Shown piece by piece: positions 17,119 through 24,807 of a DNA stretch of 64,000 bases. This DNA is from Shewanella sp. Choline-02u-19 (GTDB lineage: Bacteria; Pseudomonadota; Gammaproteobacteria; Enterobacterales; Shewanellaceae): NCBI RefSeq assembly GCF_002836205.1, contig NZ_PJBE01000013.1, forward strand, positions 868,001 through 932,000, written 5' to 3'. The translations under genes and the position numbers were made by a program. Positions within the stretch are counted from its first letter, which is position 1. Every line of letters begins with the position of its first letter. Under the pieces are notes generated by a model. It had not been told where the DNA came from. It ran no database searches and saw only the letters and a program-made list of their open reading frames with translations.

Positions 17119-17940
17119 TTACTCGCCATTGTTATTCGAGGGTTCGGTTTTTCTTTTTGCTAGACCAGCTGACTTCTCATCAGTATTCATTACACCATTG
17201 AGCAGGTCCATCGGCAATGGGAATAAAATCGTCGAATTTTTCTCACTGGCTATTTCAGTTAAGGTTTGTAAATATCTCAATAAAATGGCATTCGGTTCAG
17301 TGGCAAGTGTGGTCGCGGCTTCGACGAGTTTGCTCGATGCTTCCATCTCACCCGAAGCATGGATGACCTTAGCACGACGCGTTCTTTCCGCTTCCGCTTG
17401 GCGAGCGATGGCTCTCACCATGGTCTCATTAAGATCAACATGTTTTATCTCGACGTTGGATACTTTTATCCCCCAATCATCAGTACGACCGTCAAGGATC
17501 ACTTGTATATCGGCATTGAGCATCTCGCGATTGGCTAACATTTCATCCAGTTCATGCTGCCCTAATACCGAGCGTAAAGTGGTCTGTGCCAGTTGAGATG
17601 TTGCTTGTAAGAAGTCTTCGACATTGATAATGGCTTTTTGAGAATCAATCACCCGAAAGTACAGCACTGCATTGACCCTTACTGATACATTATCTCTGCT
17701 GATAACATCTTGGCTAGGCACATCCATAACAACGGTTCTTAGATCGACTCTTACCATCTGTTGAATAAATGGAATGACGATGATAAGTCCTGGTCCCTTT
17801 ACGAGTTGGAAGCGCCCTAATAGAAAAATGACACCTCGTTCATATTCTCTCAAAATCCTGAATGTACTAATAAGCAGCGAGATAATGACAAAGATCATTA
17901 CCGCACCGAATACTGCGCCGTTATTGATTGCGTACTCCAT
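17119..17940 (-). CDS. Slipin (stomatin/prohibitin, SPFH domain)
   Basis: The 273-aa slipin has an N-terminal membrane helix (AVFGAVMIFVIISLLIS) followed by an SPFH domain. Hallmarks are REYERGVIFLLGRF, PGLIIVIPFIQQMVRVDLR, the DVPSQDVISRDNV motif and the EMLANREMLNADIQVILD region. I choose ATG 17940, which has an AAGGAGG site 8 bp upstream; the longer frame lacks a good site. The start overlaps the nfeD stop by 20 bp. Bacterial slipins are organised with NfeD partners at the membrane; the pair is thought to shape membrane domains. Confidence 0.93.
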   Translation of the reverse strand: MEYAINNGAVFGAVMIFVIISLLISTFRILREYERGVIFLLGRFQLVKGPGLIIVIPFIQQMVRVDLRTVVMDVPSQDVISRDNVSVRVNAVLYFRVIDSQKAIINVEDFLQATSQLAQTTLRSVLGQHELDEMLANREMLNADIQVILDGRTDDWGIKVSNVEIKHVDLNETMVRAIARQAEAERTRRAKVIHASGEMEASSKLVEAATTLATEPNAILLRYLQTLTEIASEKNSTILFPLPMDLLNGVMNTDEKSAGLAKRKTEPSNNNGE

Positions 17941-19315
17941 TAGAGGCCTCCTTAGCTTCAACGAGCGATACGAGTAGCGACAGGCCGTTAATTTCTATGA
18001 CCGTTACGGCCTGACCTTTACTGAGTTTTATGGGACTGATTGCATTCCAACGTTCGCCATTCAAATTGACAAAACCTTGGCCTTCAAAATCATAAATTAC
18101 CGTTGCGTTTGCGCCGATAATCGCTTCAGGCCCCGTCACCACTGGGTTCTTTTTAGCCCGCCAAATAAAGCCTAGGGCGAATAAAAAAAACAATGTACTC
18201 AATACCGCCACACTGGCGATAAGAACACGTGATACTTGAAATTGGGGTTGTGCGGTATCAAAGAGAAATATCGATCCAACCACAAATGCGGTAATACCAC
18301 CTAGGCCAAATATCCCAAAGCTGGGCAGCATTGATTCTGTTATCAGTAACACAATACCAAGAAGCAACAGTGCTAATCCCGCATAACTCAAGGGCAACAT
18401 TTGGAATGCATAAAGAGCAATAATGAGTGAAATGGCACCGGTCACGCCCGCTAGCCCAACGCCAGGGCTATAAAACTCTAACAGCAAGCCGTAGACGCCG
18501 ATGATCATTAAAATATAGGCAATATTGGGATTAGTGATTGTGGCTATAAACTGATTTTGCCAACTTGGCAGTTTATCCACTAATACTGCACCTTTTAGCT
18601 TTAGGGGGATTTTTGTTTCGCCAAAAGTAATAATGGTTCCATCAAGACGGCTAACGAGTTGTGTCGGAGACTCGGCAATCAAATCGATGACATTGAGTTC
18701 CAAAGCCTCACGCGCCGTTAACGTTGCAGCCTCTTTTACCGCAAGCTCTGCCCATTTTTCGTTTCGTCCTCTTAGTTGAGCTAACGAACGTATGTAGGCA
18801 ATAGCATCATTAAGCACTTTTTTCTCCATTGCTGATGCAGTGATATTACTCGGTTTATCTGATTCACTTTTATCCGCTGGAACGCTTTTTTCGGGACTAG
18901 GAGCACTTGGGCCTATTTGAACTGGCGTAGCCGCGCCTATCGTTGTTGCCTTTGCCATCGCTGCGACATGGCATGCATATAGAATGTAAGTGCCGGCGCT
19001 AGCGGCTCTGGCACCTTTAGGGTAAACCAAACATGCCACAGGAATATTGGAGGCCAAAATAGTTTGATTGATATCGCGAAGGCTAGAGACCAATCCGCCA
19101 GGGGTATCCAAAGTTATAATAATGAGTGGTGAGGTGTTTTGACTGTTTGCGACGTTAATTTCAGCGGTAAGATGTTCGCTTACTGCTGGCCCTATTGGAC
19201 CTTTGATGCTAATTACGGGGATTTCTGAGGTAAGACTATTTTTTTCCGCACTTTGCACGCCCATGCAAAGCAATGAGATAAAGGTTACGAATAAGGCTAG
19301 CTTCCAGCCATACAT
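17921..19315 (-). CDS. NfeD-family membrane-bound serine protease (long form)
   Basis: The 464-aa protein has a signal peptide and then an N-terminal ClpP-class (S49-like) protease domain. LDTPGGLVSSLRDI and the catalytic-serine motif AASAGTYILYACHVAAMA are near residue 105. Several transmembrane helices follow (about residues 235-370), and a C-terminal OB-fold NfeD domain (LNGERWNAISPIKLSKGQ). It is the classic long NfeD that pairs with the overlapping slipin gene downstream; archaeal homologues cleave stomatin. Confidence 0.92.
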   Translation of the reverse strand: MYGWKLALFVTFISLLCMGVQSAEKNSLTSEIPVISIKGPIGPAVSEHLTAEINVANSQNTSPLIIITLDTPGGLVSSLRDINQTILASNIPVACLVYPKGARAASAGTYILYACHVAAMAKATTIGAATPVQIGPSAPSPEKSVPADKSESDKPSNITASAMEKKVLNDAIAYIRSLAQLRGRNEKWAELAVKEAATLTAREALELNVIDLIAESPTQLVSRLDGTIITFGETKIPLKLKGAVLVDKLPSWQNQFIATITNPNIAYILMIIGVYGLLLEFYSPGVGLAGVTGAISLIIALYAFQMLPLSYAGLALLLLGIVLLITESMLPSFGIFGLGGITAFVVGSIFLFDTAQPQFQVSRVLIASVAVLSTLFFLFALGFIWRAKKNPVVTGPEAIIGANATVIYDFEGQGFVNLNGERWNAISPIKLSKGQAVTVIEINGLSLLVSLVEAKEASNGVRNQ

Positions 19316-19613
19316 AATAAGACCTTAGTTGTTTATCTAGTCGAGTCCCAGTGTCGGTATATGATTTAAGTTTAGTCGATTTTTACTCAATTGACTGAAA
19401 TAGGCTCCCATTCGAATTTAAAAATGCTGATGGATATCCGCAAACGAAATGGAGTGAACTTGCTGCGCAGTTTTTCTTTACATTTCTCAAGTTATTGTCA
19501 CAAGTGAATAGAAATCGTCGTTACTGATATTTTTTCAAAATAACGCTTTTTGCATCTTATTAACTGTGCTATTTTTCACGGCTTTTTTATGGGTAATAGG
19601 TAGGTATAGACGA

Positions 19614-20984
19614 ATGTTTGTAGGATTTGATTACGGTAGTGCCAATTGTGCGATTGGTATTATGGATAACGGGCAGGTGGACTTGGTGCCTTTGTCTGGT
19701 GAATCGAAATATCTCACGTCTACTCTATACGCAATGGACAGAGAGTTGATTGCGGATGCCGTGTTAAGACAATTACCAGAGCCTCAGAAGGCCGAATACA
19801 CCCGACTTAGATCTGCACAGCTAAGCCGAGCTGCGCATGCCCGCCGTGAACTGGATCTGTTACCTAACGAGCAAGCGGTGTTTGTCGGCGATGCAGCAGT
19901 AGAAGCCTATTTTGAGATGCCTGATGAAGGGTTTTATGTTCGCTCTCCAAAGTCATTTTTGGGTGCAACAGGCTTGAGAGATAATCAAATTGCGCTTTTT
20001 GAAGATATTGTCACATTAATGATGATGCACATTAAAGGCGCAGCAGAAAAAAGCATGGTCGCCACTGGCAACAAGATCACCCATGCGGTTATTGGCCGCC
20101 CAGTGAATTTTCAAGGCGTTGGCGGCGAGCAAAGCAACCAGCAAGCTGAGGCTATTTTATCGCTTGCAGCAAAACGCGCCGGATTTACTGATGTCGATTT
20201 TCTGTTTGAACCCCTGGCAGCGGGTATGGACTATGAAGCTTCTTTAGATGAAGACTTGACTGTGCTAGTAGTGGATGTTGGTGGTGGTACCACTGATTGC
20301 TCGATGGTGAAGATGGGGCCGAGTCATATCGATAAGCGTGACCGTAGCGTTGATTTCTTAGGCCATAGCGGCCAACGAATCGGCGGTAACGATCTTGATA
20401 TCGCCCTGTCTATGGCTGCATTTATGCCACATCTTGGTTTGGGAAGTTTGATGGTCAATAAGCTACCTGTGCCAAGTAAACCTTTCTGGAATGCGGTCGC
20501 TGTTAACGATATTAGTGCGCAGCGTGATTTTGCTACAATAAAATCAAAAAAACTCATCGAAGATCTGGTGAGCGAAGCACGGCAACCTGAGTTGATAAAC
20601 CGTTTACTCAAAGTGCAGAAAGAGCAGTTAGGCTATAAATTAGTACGCAGTGCAGAGCAAAGTAAGATAGCCTTATCTAGCGAGAACAGTATCGATACTC
20701 AACTCGAATATATAGATGCAGGCTTACATGCCAAAGTGACTGAAGCTGATTTTGAAAAAGCGATAACCATACCATTAAACAAAGTTGAATCATTAATGCG
20801 TGAGGCATTGAGCACATCAGGGGTTAAGCCCGATAGAATTTATGTCACCGGTGGTACCGCTCGAAGCCCAGCCATTTACCGACGTATTTCAGGCTTATTC
20901 CCGGACATTCCAATTGTTGTTGGTGATCACTTTGGTAGTGTTACTGCAGGATTAACACGTTGGGCGCAAAGAGTTTTTGCATAA
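19614..20984 (+). CDS. yegD: Hsp70-family protein YegD
   Basis: The 456-aa actin-fold ATPase is related to the DnaK nucleotide-binding domain, without a substrate-binding domain. Phosphate 1 FVGFDYGSANCAIGIM is at the N-terminus, phosphate 2 VLVVDVGGGTTDCSMV is near residue 218, and the adenosine motif YVTGGTARSPAI is near residue 407. I start at ATG 19614 because the protein then opens MFVGFDYG like E. coli YegD; a longer in-frame start adds a hydrophobic stretch without homology. Its client and role are unknown. Confidence 0.9.
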   Translation: MFVGFDYGSANCAIGIMDNGQVDLVPLSGESKYLTSTLYAMDRELIADAVLRQLPEPQKAEYTRLRSAQLSRAAHARRELDLLPNEQAVFVGDAAVEAYFEMPDEGFYVRSPKSFLGATGLRDNQIALFEDIVTLMMMHIKGAAEKSMVATGNKITHAVIGRPVNFQGVGGEQSNQQAEAILSLAAKRAGFTDVDFLFEPLAAGMDYEASLDEDLTVLVVDVGGGTTDCSMVKMGPSHIDKRDRSVDFLGHSGQRIGGNDLDIALSMAAFMPHLGLGSLMVNKLPVPSKPFWNAVAVNDISAQRDFATIKSKKLIEDLVSEARQPELINRLLKVQKEQLGYKLVRSAEQSKIALSSENSIDTQLEYIDAGLHAKVTEADFEKAITIPLNKVESLMREALSTSGVKPDRIYVTGGTARSPAIYRRISGLFPDIPIVVGDHFGSVTAGLTRWAQRVFA

Positions 20985-21032
20985 CGTTTTGTTCGTATCT
21001 CTCTGGCTCTACACAATGTTAAAGGATATAAA

Positions 21033-21521
21033 ATGAGTAAGTTAGCACTAATAAAAGCCAGTATGCTTGGCGCTGTTGCCACGTTGACGTTAGCAGGCTG
21101 TGGCGATGACGTTGGTAAAGTCAGTCTTGGCTTATTTACCACTAAAGATATCATCATAGATGCACGCCCCGATCCTAAAATCGCGGGTGTTACCTGTCAT
21201 ATTAGCCGTATTGAAGCGAACCTCAGCTTGGCCGACCCCTCAGACATGAGTATCTCATGTCGTCAGACGGGTGTTATTTCGGCCGCAGATATAGCGAGTA
21301 TCGATAAGAGTAAAAATGGTGAAGTGGTGTTTAAAGCGTCGTTAAGTATTCTGTTTAAGACGCTAAAAGTACGCCGTATTTATGATGCTGAGAATCAGAC
21401 GTTACTTTATCTGTCTTACTCGACAAAAGAGACCAATGGCAGCCATAAACATGCATTGTCTACGGTGCCGTTATATGGCACTCAAGCGTGGGTTGAGCCT
21501 TCAACAATATCGACGCACTAA
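21033..21521 (+). CDS. creA: CreA-family lipoprotein
   Basis: The 162-aa protein has a lipoprotein signal with LAGC (Cys about residue 23), so it is probably envelope-anchored. The body matches the CreA family: VSLGLFTTKDIIIDARPDPKI-type segment, GVTCHISR, SCRQTG, and KVRRIYDAENQTLLYLSYSTK. The biochemical role of CreA is unknown. It follows yegD by 48 bp and may share its transcript. Confidence 0.85.
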   Translation: MSKLALIKASMLGAVATLTLAGCGDDVGKVSLGLFTTKDIIIDARPDPKIAGVTCHISRIEANLSLADPSDMSISCRQTGVISAADIASIDKSKNGEVVFKASLSILFKTLKVRRIYDAENQTLLYLSYSTKETNGSHKHALSTVPLYGTQAWVEPSTISTH

Positions 21522-21581
21522 TATTGCACTTTAATCTTGTAATGGATAAATGTTGGGATATTGGCAAGTGCTGTAGATGAT

Positions 21582-21625
21582 AATTAAAGCCGCCATCAAG
21601 CAATTGTACTGGGCGGCTTTAATTT
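21582..21625. terminator. Bidirectional terminator, creA/prepilin
   Basis: AATTAAAGCCGCC pairs with GGGCGGCTTTAATT across an 18-nt loop, between the convergent creA and prepilin genes. Confidence 0.75.
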
Positions 21626-21642
21626 ATGAGGTTAAATGCCGA

Positions 21643-22218
21643 TTAATTGTCACTTATAATACTGACGACGGTGCCCGCAACAGAGTCGTACACAATCTTA
21701 ATGTCTGCTGTTTTACGTCCCGCAACATCATTAAGCGTGCGTAATACATAGCTGCATTGGGTCTGTCCGGTTGAGTTGGTATCAGCTTGGTGGCGATAAG
21801 CTTGAAAATCACTGCCATTATCGACGCTTGATAAAGATACGCTGCCGGGTTCTTCAAGTAATGTTTCCCACAGATCAACACAGCCCTGTTCGCCCTGACC
21901 AATGTTGGTTGGTTGCCCCATAGGGTTGCCTTTATCAATCCCCAGTGGAAAACCCAACGTATTCATATCTAGCTTGCCACCCGCGTAGTTCGGCAAATCA
22001 TTAAGTGAGCTATTGTTTCCCAATATTTGCCAACGGGTGTGGCTAAAGGTTATTGCCTGTTGGTAGGCTCCAGCGATAGCCTGAACTCGGCTAACTTCGG
22101 CATCTCGTCTAAAATCGATAAACTGTGACGCCGCAATAACGGCTAGAATACCGAGAACGATGATGACGACCACCAGTTCAATTAACGTAAATCCTTTGTT
22201 CTGACTATTTGCGGCCAT
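21643..22218 (-). CDS. Type IV prepilin-like protein
   Basis: The 191-aa protein has a short leader and the prepilin peptidase site GFTLIELVVVIIVLGILAV (residues 9-27) with the +5 glutamate, so it is processed and N-methylated by PilD-type peptidase. The C-terminal domain has a disulfide pair (CVDLWETLLEEP and QCSYVL). It resembles MSHA minor or MshB-type pilins, but no other pilus genes are nearby, so it is an orphan pseudopilin. Its partner system must lie elsewhere. Confidence 0.85.
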   Translation of the reverse strand: MAANSQNKGFTLIELVVVIIVLGILAVIAASQFIDFRRDAEVSRVQAIAGAYQQAITFSHTRWQILGNNSSLNDLPNYAGGKLDMNTLGFPLGIDKGNPMGQPTNIGQGEQGCVDLWETLLEEPGSVSLSSVDNGSDFQAYRHQADTNSTGQTQCSYVLRTLNDVAGRKTADIKIVYDSVAGTVVSIISDN

Positions 22219-22462
22219 GCAATTTTGACTTCCAATAAGGTGTTGCTATTCCACTAATAGTAATCGATTTGTTAAAAAACGGAAATAAAAAACCGTCAAC
22301 GAAGGCGTTGAATCTCGGTTATTTGAACTATGTACAAGACCCGCTTATATTTACCTTACGATAAAACACCTTTTGTAACGGTTTGCGGCTTTCAATTGCC
22401 AAATAAGTTGATTAGTTTTAATCACTAGATTGAGTATCACACTCAATGGGGGACACGGAATT

Positions 22463-23503
22463 ATGTCGAATCATATTGAAGATCTACTGAGCGAATGGCA
22501 GTTAACACCCCACGATGGATGGGTGTTAGCAGTGGTGACTAAGGTTCAAGGTTCTGCCTATCGTAAAGCGGGCGCGATGATGCTATTTCACCCATTAGGG
22601 AAAAGTATTGGCTTAGTTAGCGGGGGGTGTTTAGAAGGGGATCTTAAAAGGCATGCCCAGCGGGCTATTCAATATAATACCGCAGTAAAGCTGGTATACG
22701 ATGCGACCGACGAGTCAGACACCACCTATCAGTTGGGGTGCGGCGGCATCATTGAGCTTATGCTTTTTCCGTTAACATCTAAAAATCACTACTTACAACT
22801 GCATCGCCTTGCTGAAAATCTGCAAGCGGGGATCCCCTGTTTATACGAGTTGGTACTCCCTGATGAGGGGACGACCTCAGACCTATTTGTAGCGACGGTC
22901 GTCAACCCATCTGAGAGTCACTACCCCCCAAGTGATGTGCAAAAACCTGTTATTTTTACGCTGGAGCAAACGGGTCATCACCCTATGCAGCAAGAGCATC
23001 GATTAGTGATCCCTTGTCGTCCACGTTTTCATATTGCGATATTCGGTGGCGGCTTAGACGCTCAGCCCTTGGCTAATATTGCAAATCAGCTAGGTTGGCA
23101 AGTCACTGTGATAGACGAACGCACCAGTTATGCCCGTCATCATGACTTTCCGTCATCAACAATCATCAAACAAACGCCAGCTAAATTAACCCATGACATA
23201 ATGAATCGATTCGATGCGGCGGTTGTCATGCAGCACAACCTCACATTAGACGCTAACGCGATATTGCGTTTGAGTCAGACTCAAATCTGCTATGTCGCTT
23301 TATTAGGGCCGCCACATCGTAGAGAAAAGGTGCTGGCGATTGCGGGGGTGTCGGCAAATGATTTCAGTGGGGTATTTTCAGCCCCTGCGGGCCTTGCATT
23401 GGGAGGCGAATTACCTGAGTCCATTGCGCTAAGTATTTTAGCCCAATGCCACGGGGTATTGCATAAGGCTCATCAAGTCTCGCTAGATAAGGTGATGACG
23501 TGA
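22463..23503 (+). CDS. XdhC/CoxI-family molybdenum enzyme maturation factor
   Basis: The 346-aa protein has the XdhC/CoxI N-terminal domain (GSAYRKAGAMM, SGGCLEGDLKRHA, LGCGGIIEL) and a C-terminal Rossmann-like domain with FGGGLDAQPLANIA. Such proteins insert sulfurated molybdenum cofactor into xanthine-dehydrogenase-type enzymes. The start at ATG 22463 follows a GGGGGAC site; an in-frame TTG 33 bp upstream is weaker. Its stop overlaps the GTG start of the next gene by 4 bp. It is the first gene of a four-gene molybdo-hydroxylase operon. Confidence 0.9.
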   Translation: MSNHIEDLLSEWQLTPHDGWVLAVVTKVQGSAYRKAGAMMLFHPLGKSIGLVSGGCLEGDLKRHAQRAIQYNTAVKLVYDATDESDTTYQLGCGGIIELMLFPLTSKNHYLQLHRLAENLQAGIPCLYELVLPDEGTTSDLFVATVVNPSESHYPPSDVQKPVIFTLEQTGHHPMQQEHRLVIPCRPRFHIAIFGGGLDAQPLANIANQLGWQVTVIDERTSYARHHDFPSSTIIKQTPAKLTHDIMNRFDAAVVMQHNLTLDANAILRLSQTQICYVALLGPPHRREKVLAIAGVSANDFSGVFSAPAGLALGGELPESIALSILAQCHGVLHKAHQVSLDKVMT

Positions 23504-24225
23504 CAGAACTTTTTAACAAGGTAAGCAAAGGTGCTGCGGACAACAACGCCTTAATTAACGAGATAAATAGCACTCATAAATTGGTTATAGCGTTACTTGC
23601 CGCTGGCGCTAGTAGCCGTTTTGAAGGGATCAAGCTCGCAGAACCTATTGATGTTATTAATACAATAGGCCAAGTGAAGCGTCAGCCGCTATTACTTCAT
23701 AGCCTTGATAAACTTCAATCTGTTGCTAAGCAGCTCGAATCAACCTCTTTGCATTGTGACGTTGTTGTGGTGCTTGGCGCGCATCATCAAGCGTTAATGG
23801 CCCTGATACCCGCAGGTGTGCGTGTCATTACCAATCCTCAATGGCAGCGAGGATTATCCAGTTCAATAAAAACCGCAGTCACAACGGCAAAACAGCTAAA
23901 CGCTGATGCGTTGATGGTGACGCTCGCCGATCATATTGGCGTAGATAAGGACGCCTACACACTTATAGTTAAGCGTTGGTTATTAGAGAGAAAAACCTGT
24001 TGCGCTTGCTATCAACACAGTATTGGCGTGCCTGCTATTTTCAATGCGGATCTATTCAATCAACTGCAGCAACTTACGGGCGATAAAGGCGCTAAACCTT
24101 TACTGAAGCAGCTCGCATCCCAAGATGAATTGACCGTTGTTGAAGTGCCAGGGATCGCCGTCGATATCGACCAAAGAGAAGATGTTGTAGTTTGGCAGCA
24201 AGCGATAAAACAACAACTGAGCTAA
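23500..24225 (+). CDS. MocA-like molybdenum cofactor nucleotidyltransferase
   Basis: The 241-aa NTP-transferase-fold protein has the nucleotide-binding start LLAAGASSRFEGIKLAEPI (residues 32-50), VVVLGAHHQAL, and the metal site ALMVTLADHIGVD (about residue 150). Family members MocA, or the related NicX/PucB group, convert Mo-molybdopterin to its cytidine dinucleotide form or assist dehydrogenase maturation. Here the usual LGR/K motif is degenerate. It starts with GTG, overlapping the xdhC-like stop, and precedes the Fe-S and molybdenum subunits. Confidence 0.85.
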   Translation: MTELFNKVSKGAADNNALINEINSTHKLVIALLAAGASSRFEGIKLAEPIDVINTIGQVKRQPLLLHSLDKLQSVAKQLESTSLHCDVVVVLGAHHQALMALIPAGVRVITNPQWQRGLSSSIKTAVTTAKQLNADALMVTLADHIGVDKDAYTLIVKRWLLERKTCCACYQHSIGVPAIFNADLFNQLQQLTGDKGAKPLLKQLASQDELTVVEVPGIAVDIDQREDVVVWQQAIKQQLS

Positions 24226-24327
24226 CACTAATAAATACACCGTCATAAACATCAAATAATTAAATTATAACGTCATCAATCTTTCGCGGTGATTGAGGCT
24301 ATTAGAGCGACAGATGAGGAGCGAGTA

Positions 24328-24807
24328 ATGAATGATGAGAAACTGACACTCAGTATAAATGGCAAGAGTTTTGCCCTCGATACCGATCCTAAAATGCCCA
24401 TACTATGGGCCATTAGAGATATGCTCGGTATGACGGGAACCAAATACGGTTGTGGCGCAGGCTTATGCGGCGCCTGTACTGTTCATATTGATGGCAAACC
24501 GGCTCGCGCTTGTTTAACCAGTGTCGCCCAAGCGCAAGGGAAACAGGTGACAACGATTGAAGGTTTAGCCGCGGAAGAGCTTAAGCAAGCCTGGAGTGAT
24601 CATAATGTGCCACAATGCGGCTATTGCCAGTCTGGACAGTTAATGTCTGCCGCTGCGTTGCTCGCTGAAAACACCGCTCCTACCGATGCTGAAATCGAAT
24701 CTGCTATGTCAGGCAATATCTGCCGTTGCGGCACATACACCCGGATCAAATCTGCTATTCATAGTGTGTCAAAAAAAGGTGTTGCTAAAAAAGGAGCATC
24801 ATCATGA
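24328..24807 (+). CDS. Molybdenum hydroxylase 2Fe-2S subunit (IorA-like)
   Basis: The 159-aa small subunit has two [2Fe-2S] clusters. The plant-type site is CGAGLCGACTVHIDG (about residues 43-57), and the helical-domain site is CGYCQSGQLM with CRCGTY near residues 97-138. It is of the isoquinoline-1-oxidoreductase alpha type. The start ATG 24328 has GAGGAG 7 bp upstream; the longer frame has no site. Its stop overlaps the large-subunit start by 4 bp. Electrons pass from the molybdenum centre through it, probably to a cytochrome since no FAD subunit is encoded here. Confidence 0.92.
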   Translation: MNDEKLTLSINGKSFALDTDPKMPILWAIRDMLGMTGTKYGCGAGLCGACTVHIDGKPARACLTSVAQAQGKQVTTIEGLAAEELKQAWSDHNVPQCGYCQSGQLMSAAALLAENTAPTDAEIESAMSGNICRCGTYTRIKSAIHSVSKKGVAKKGASS

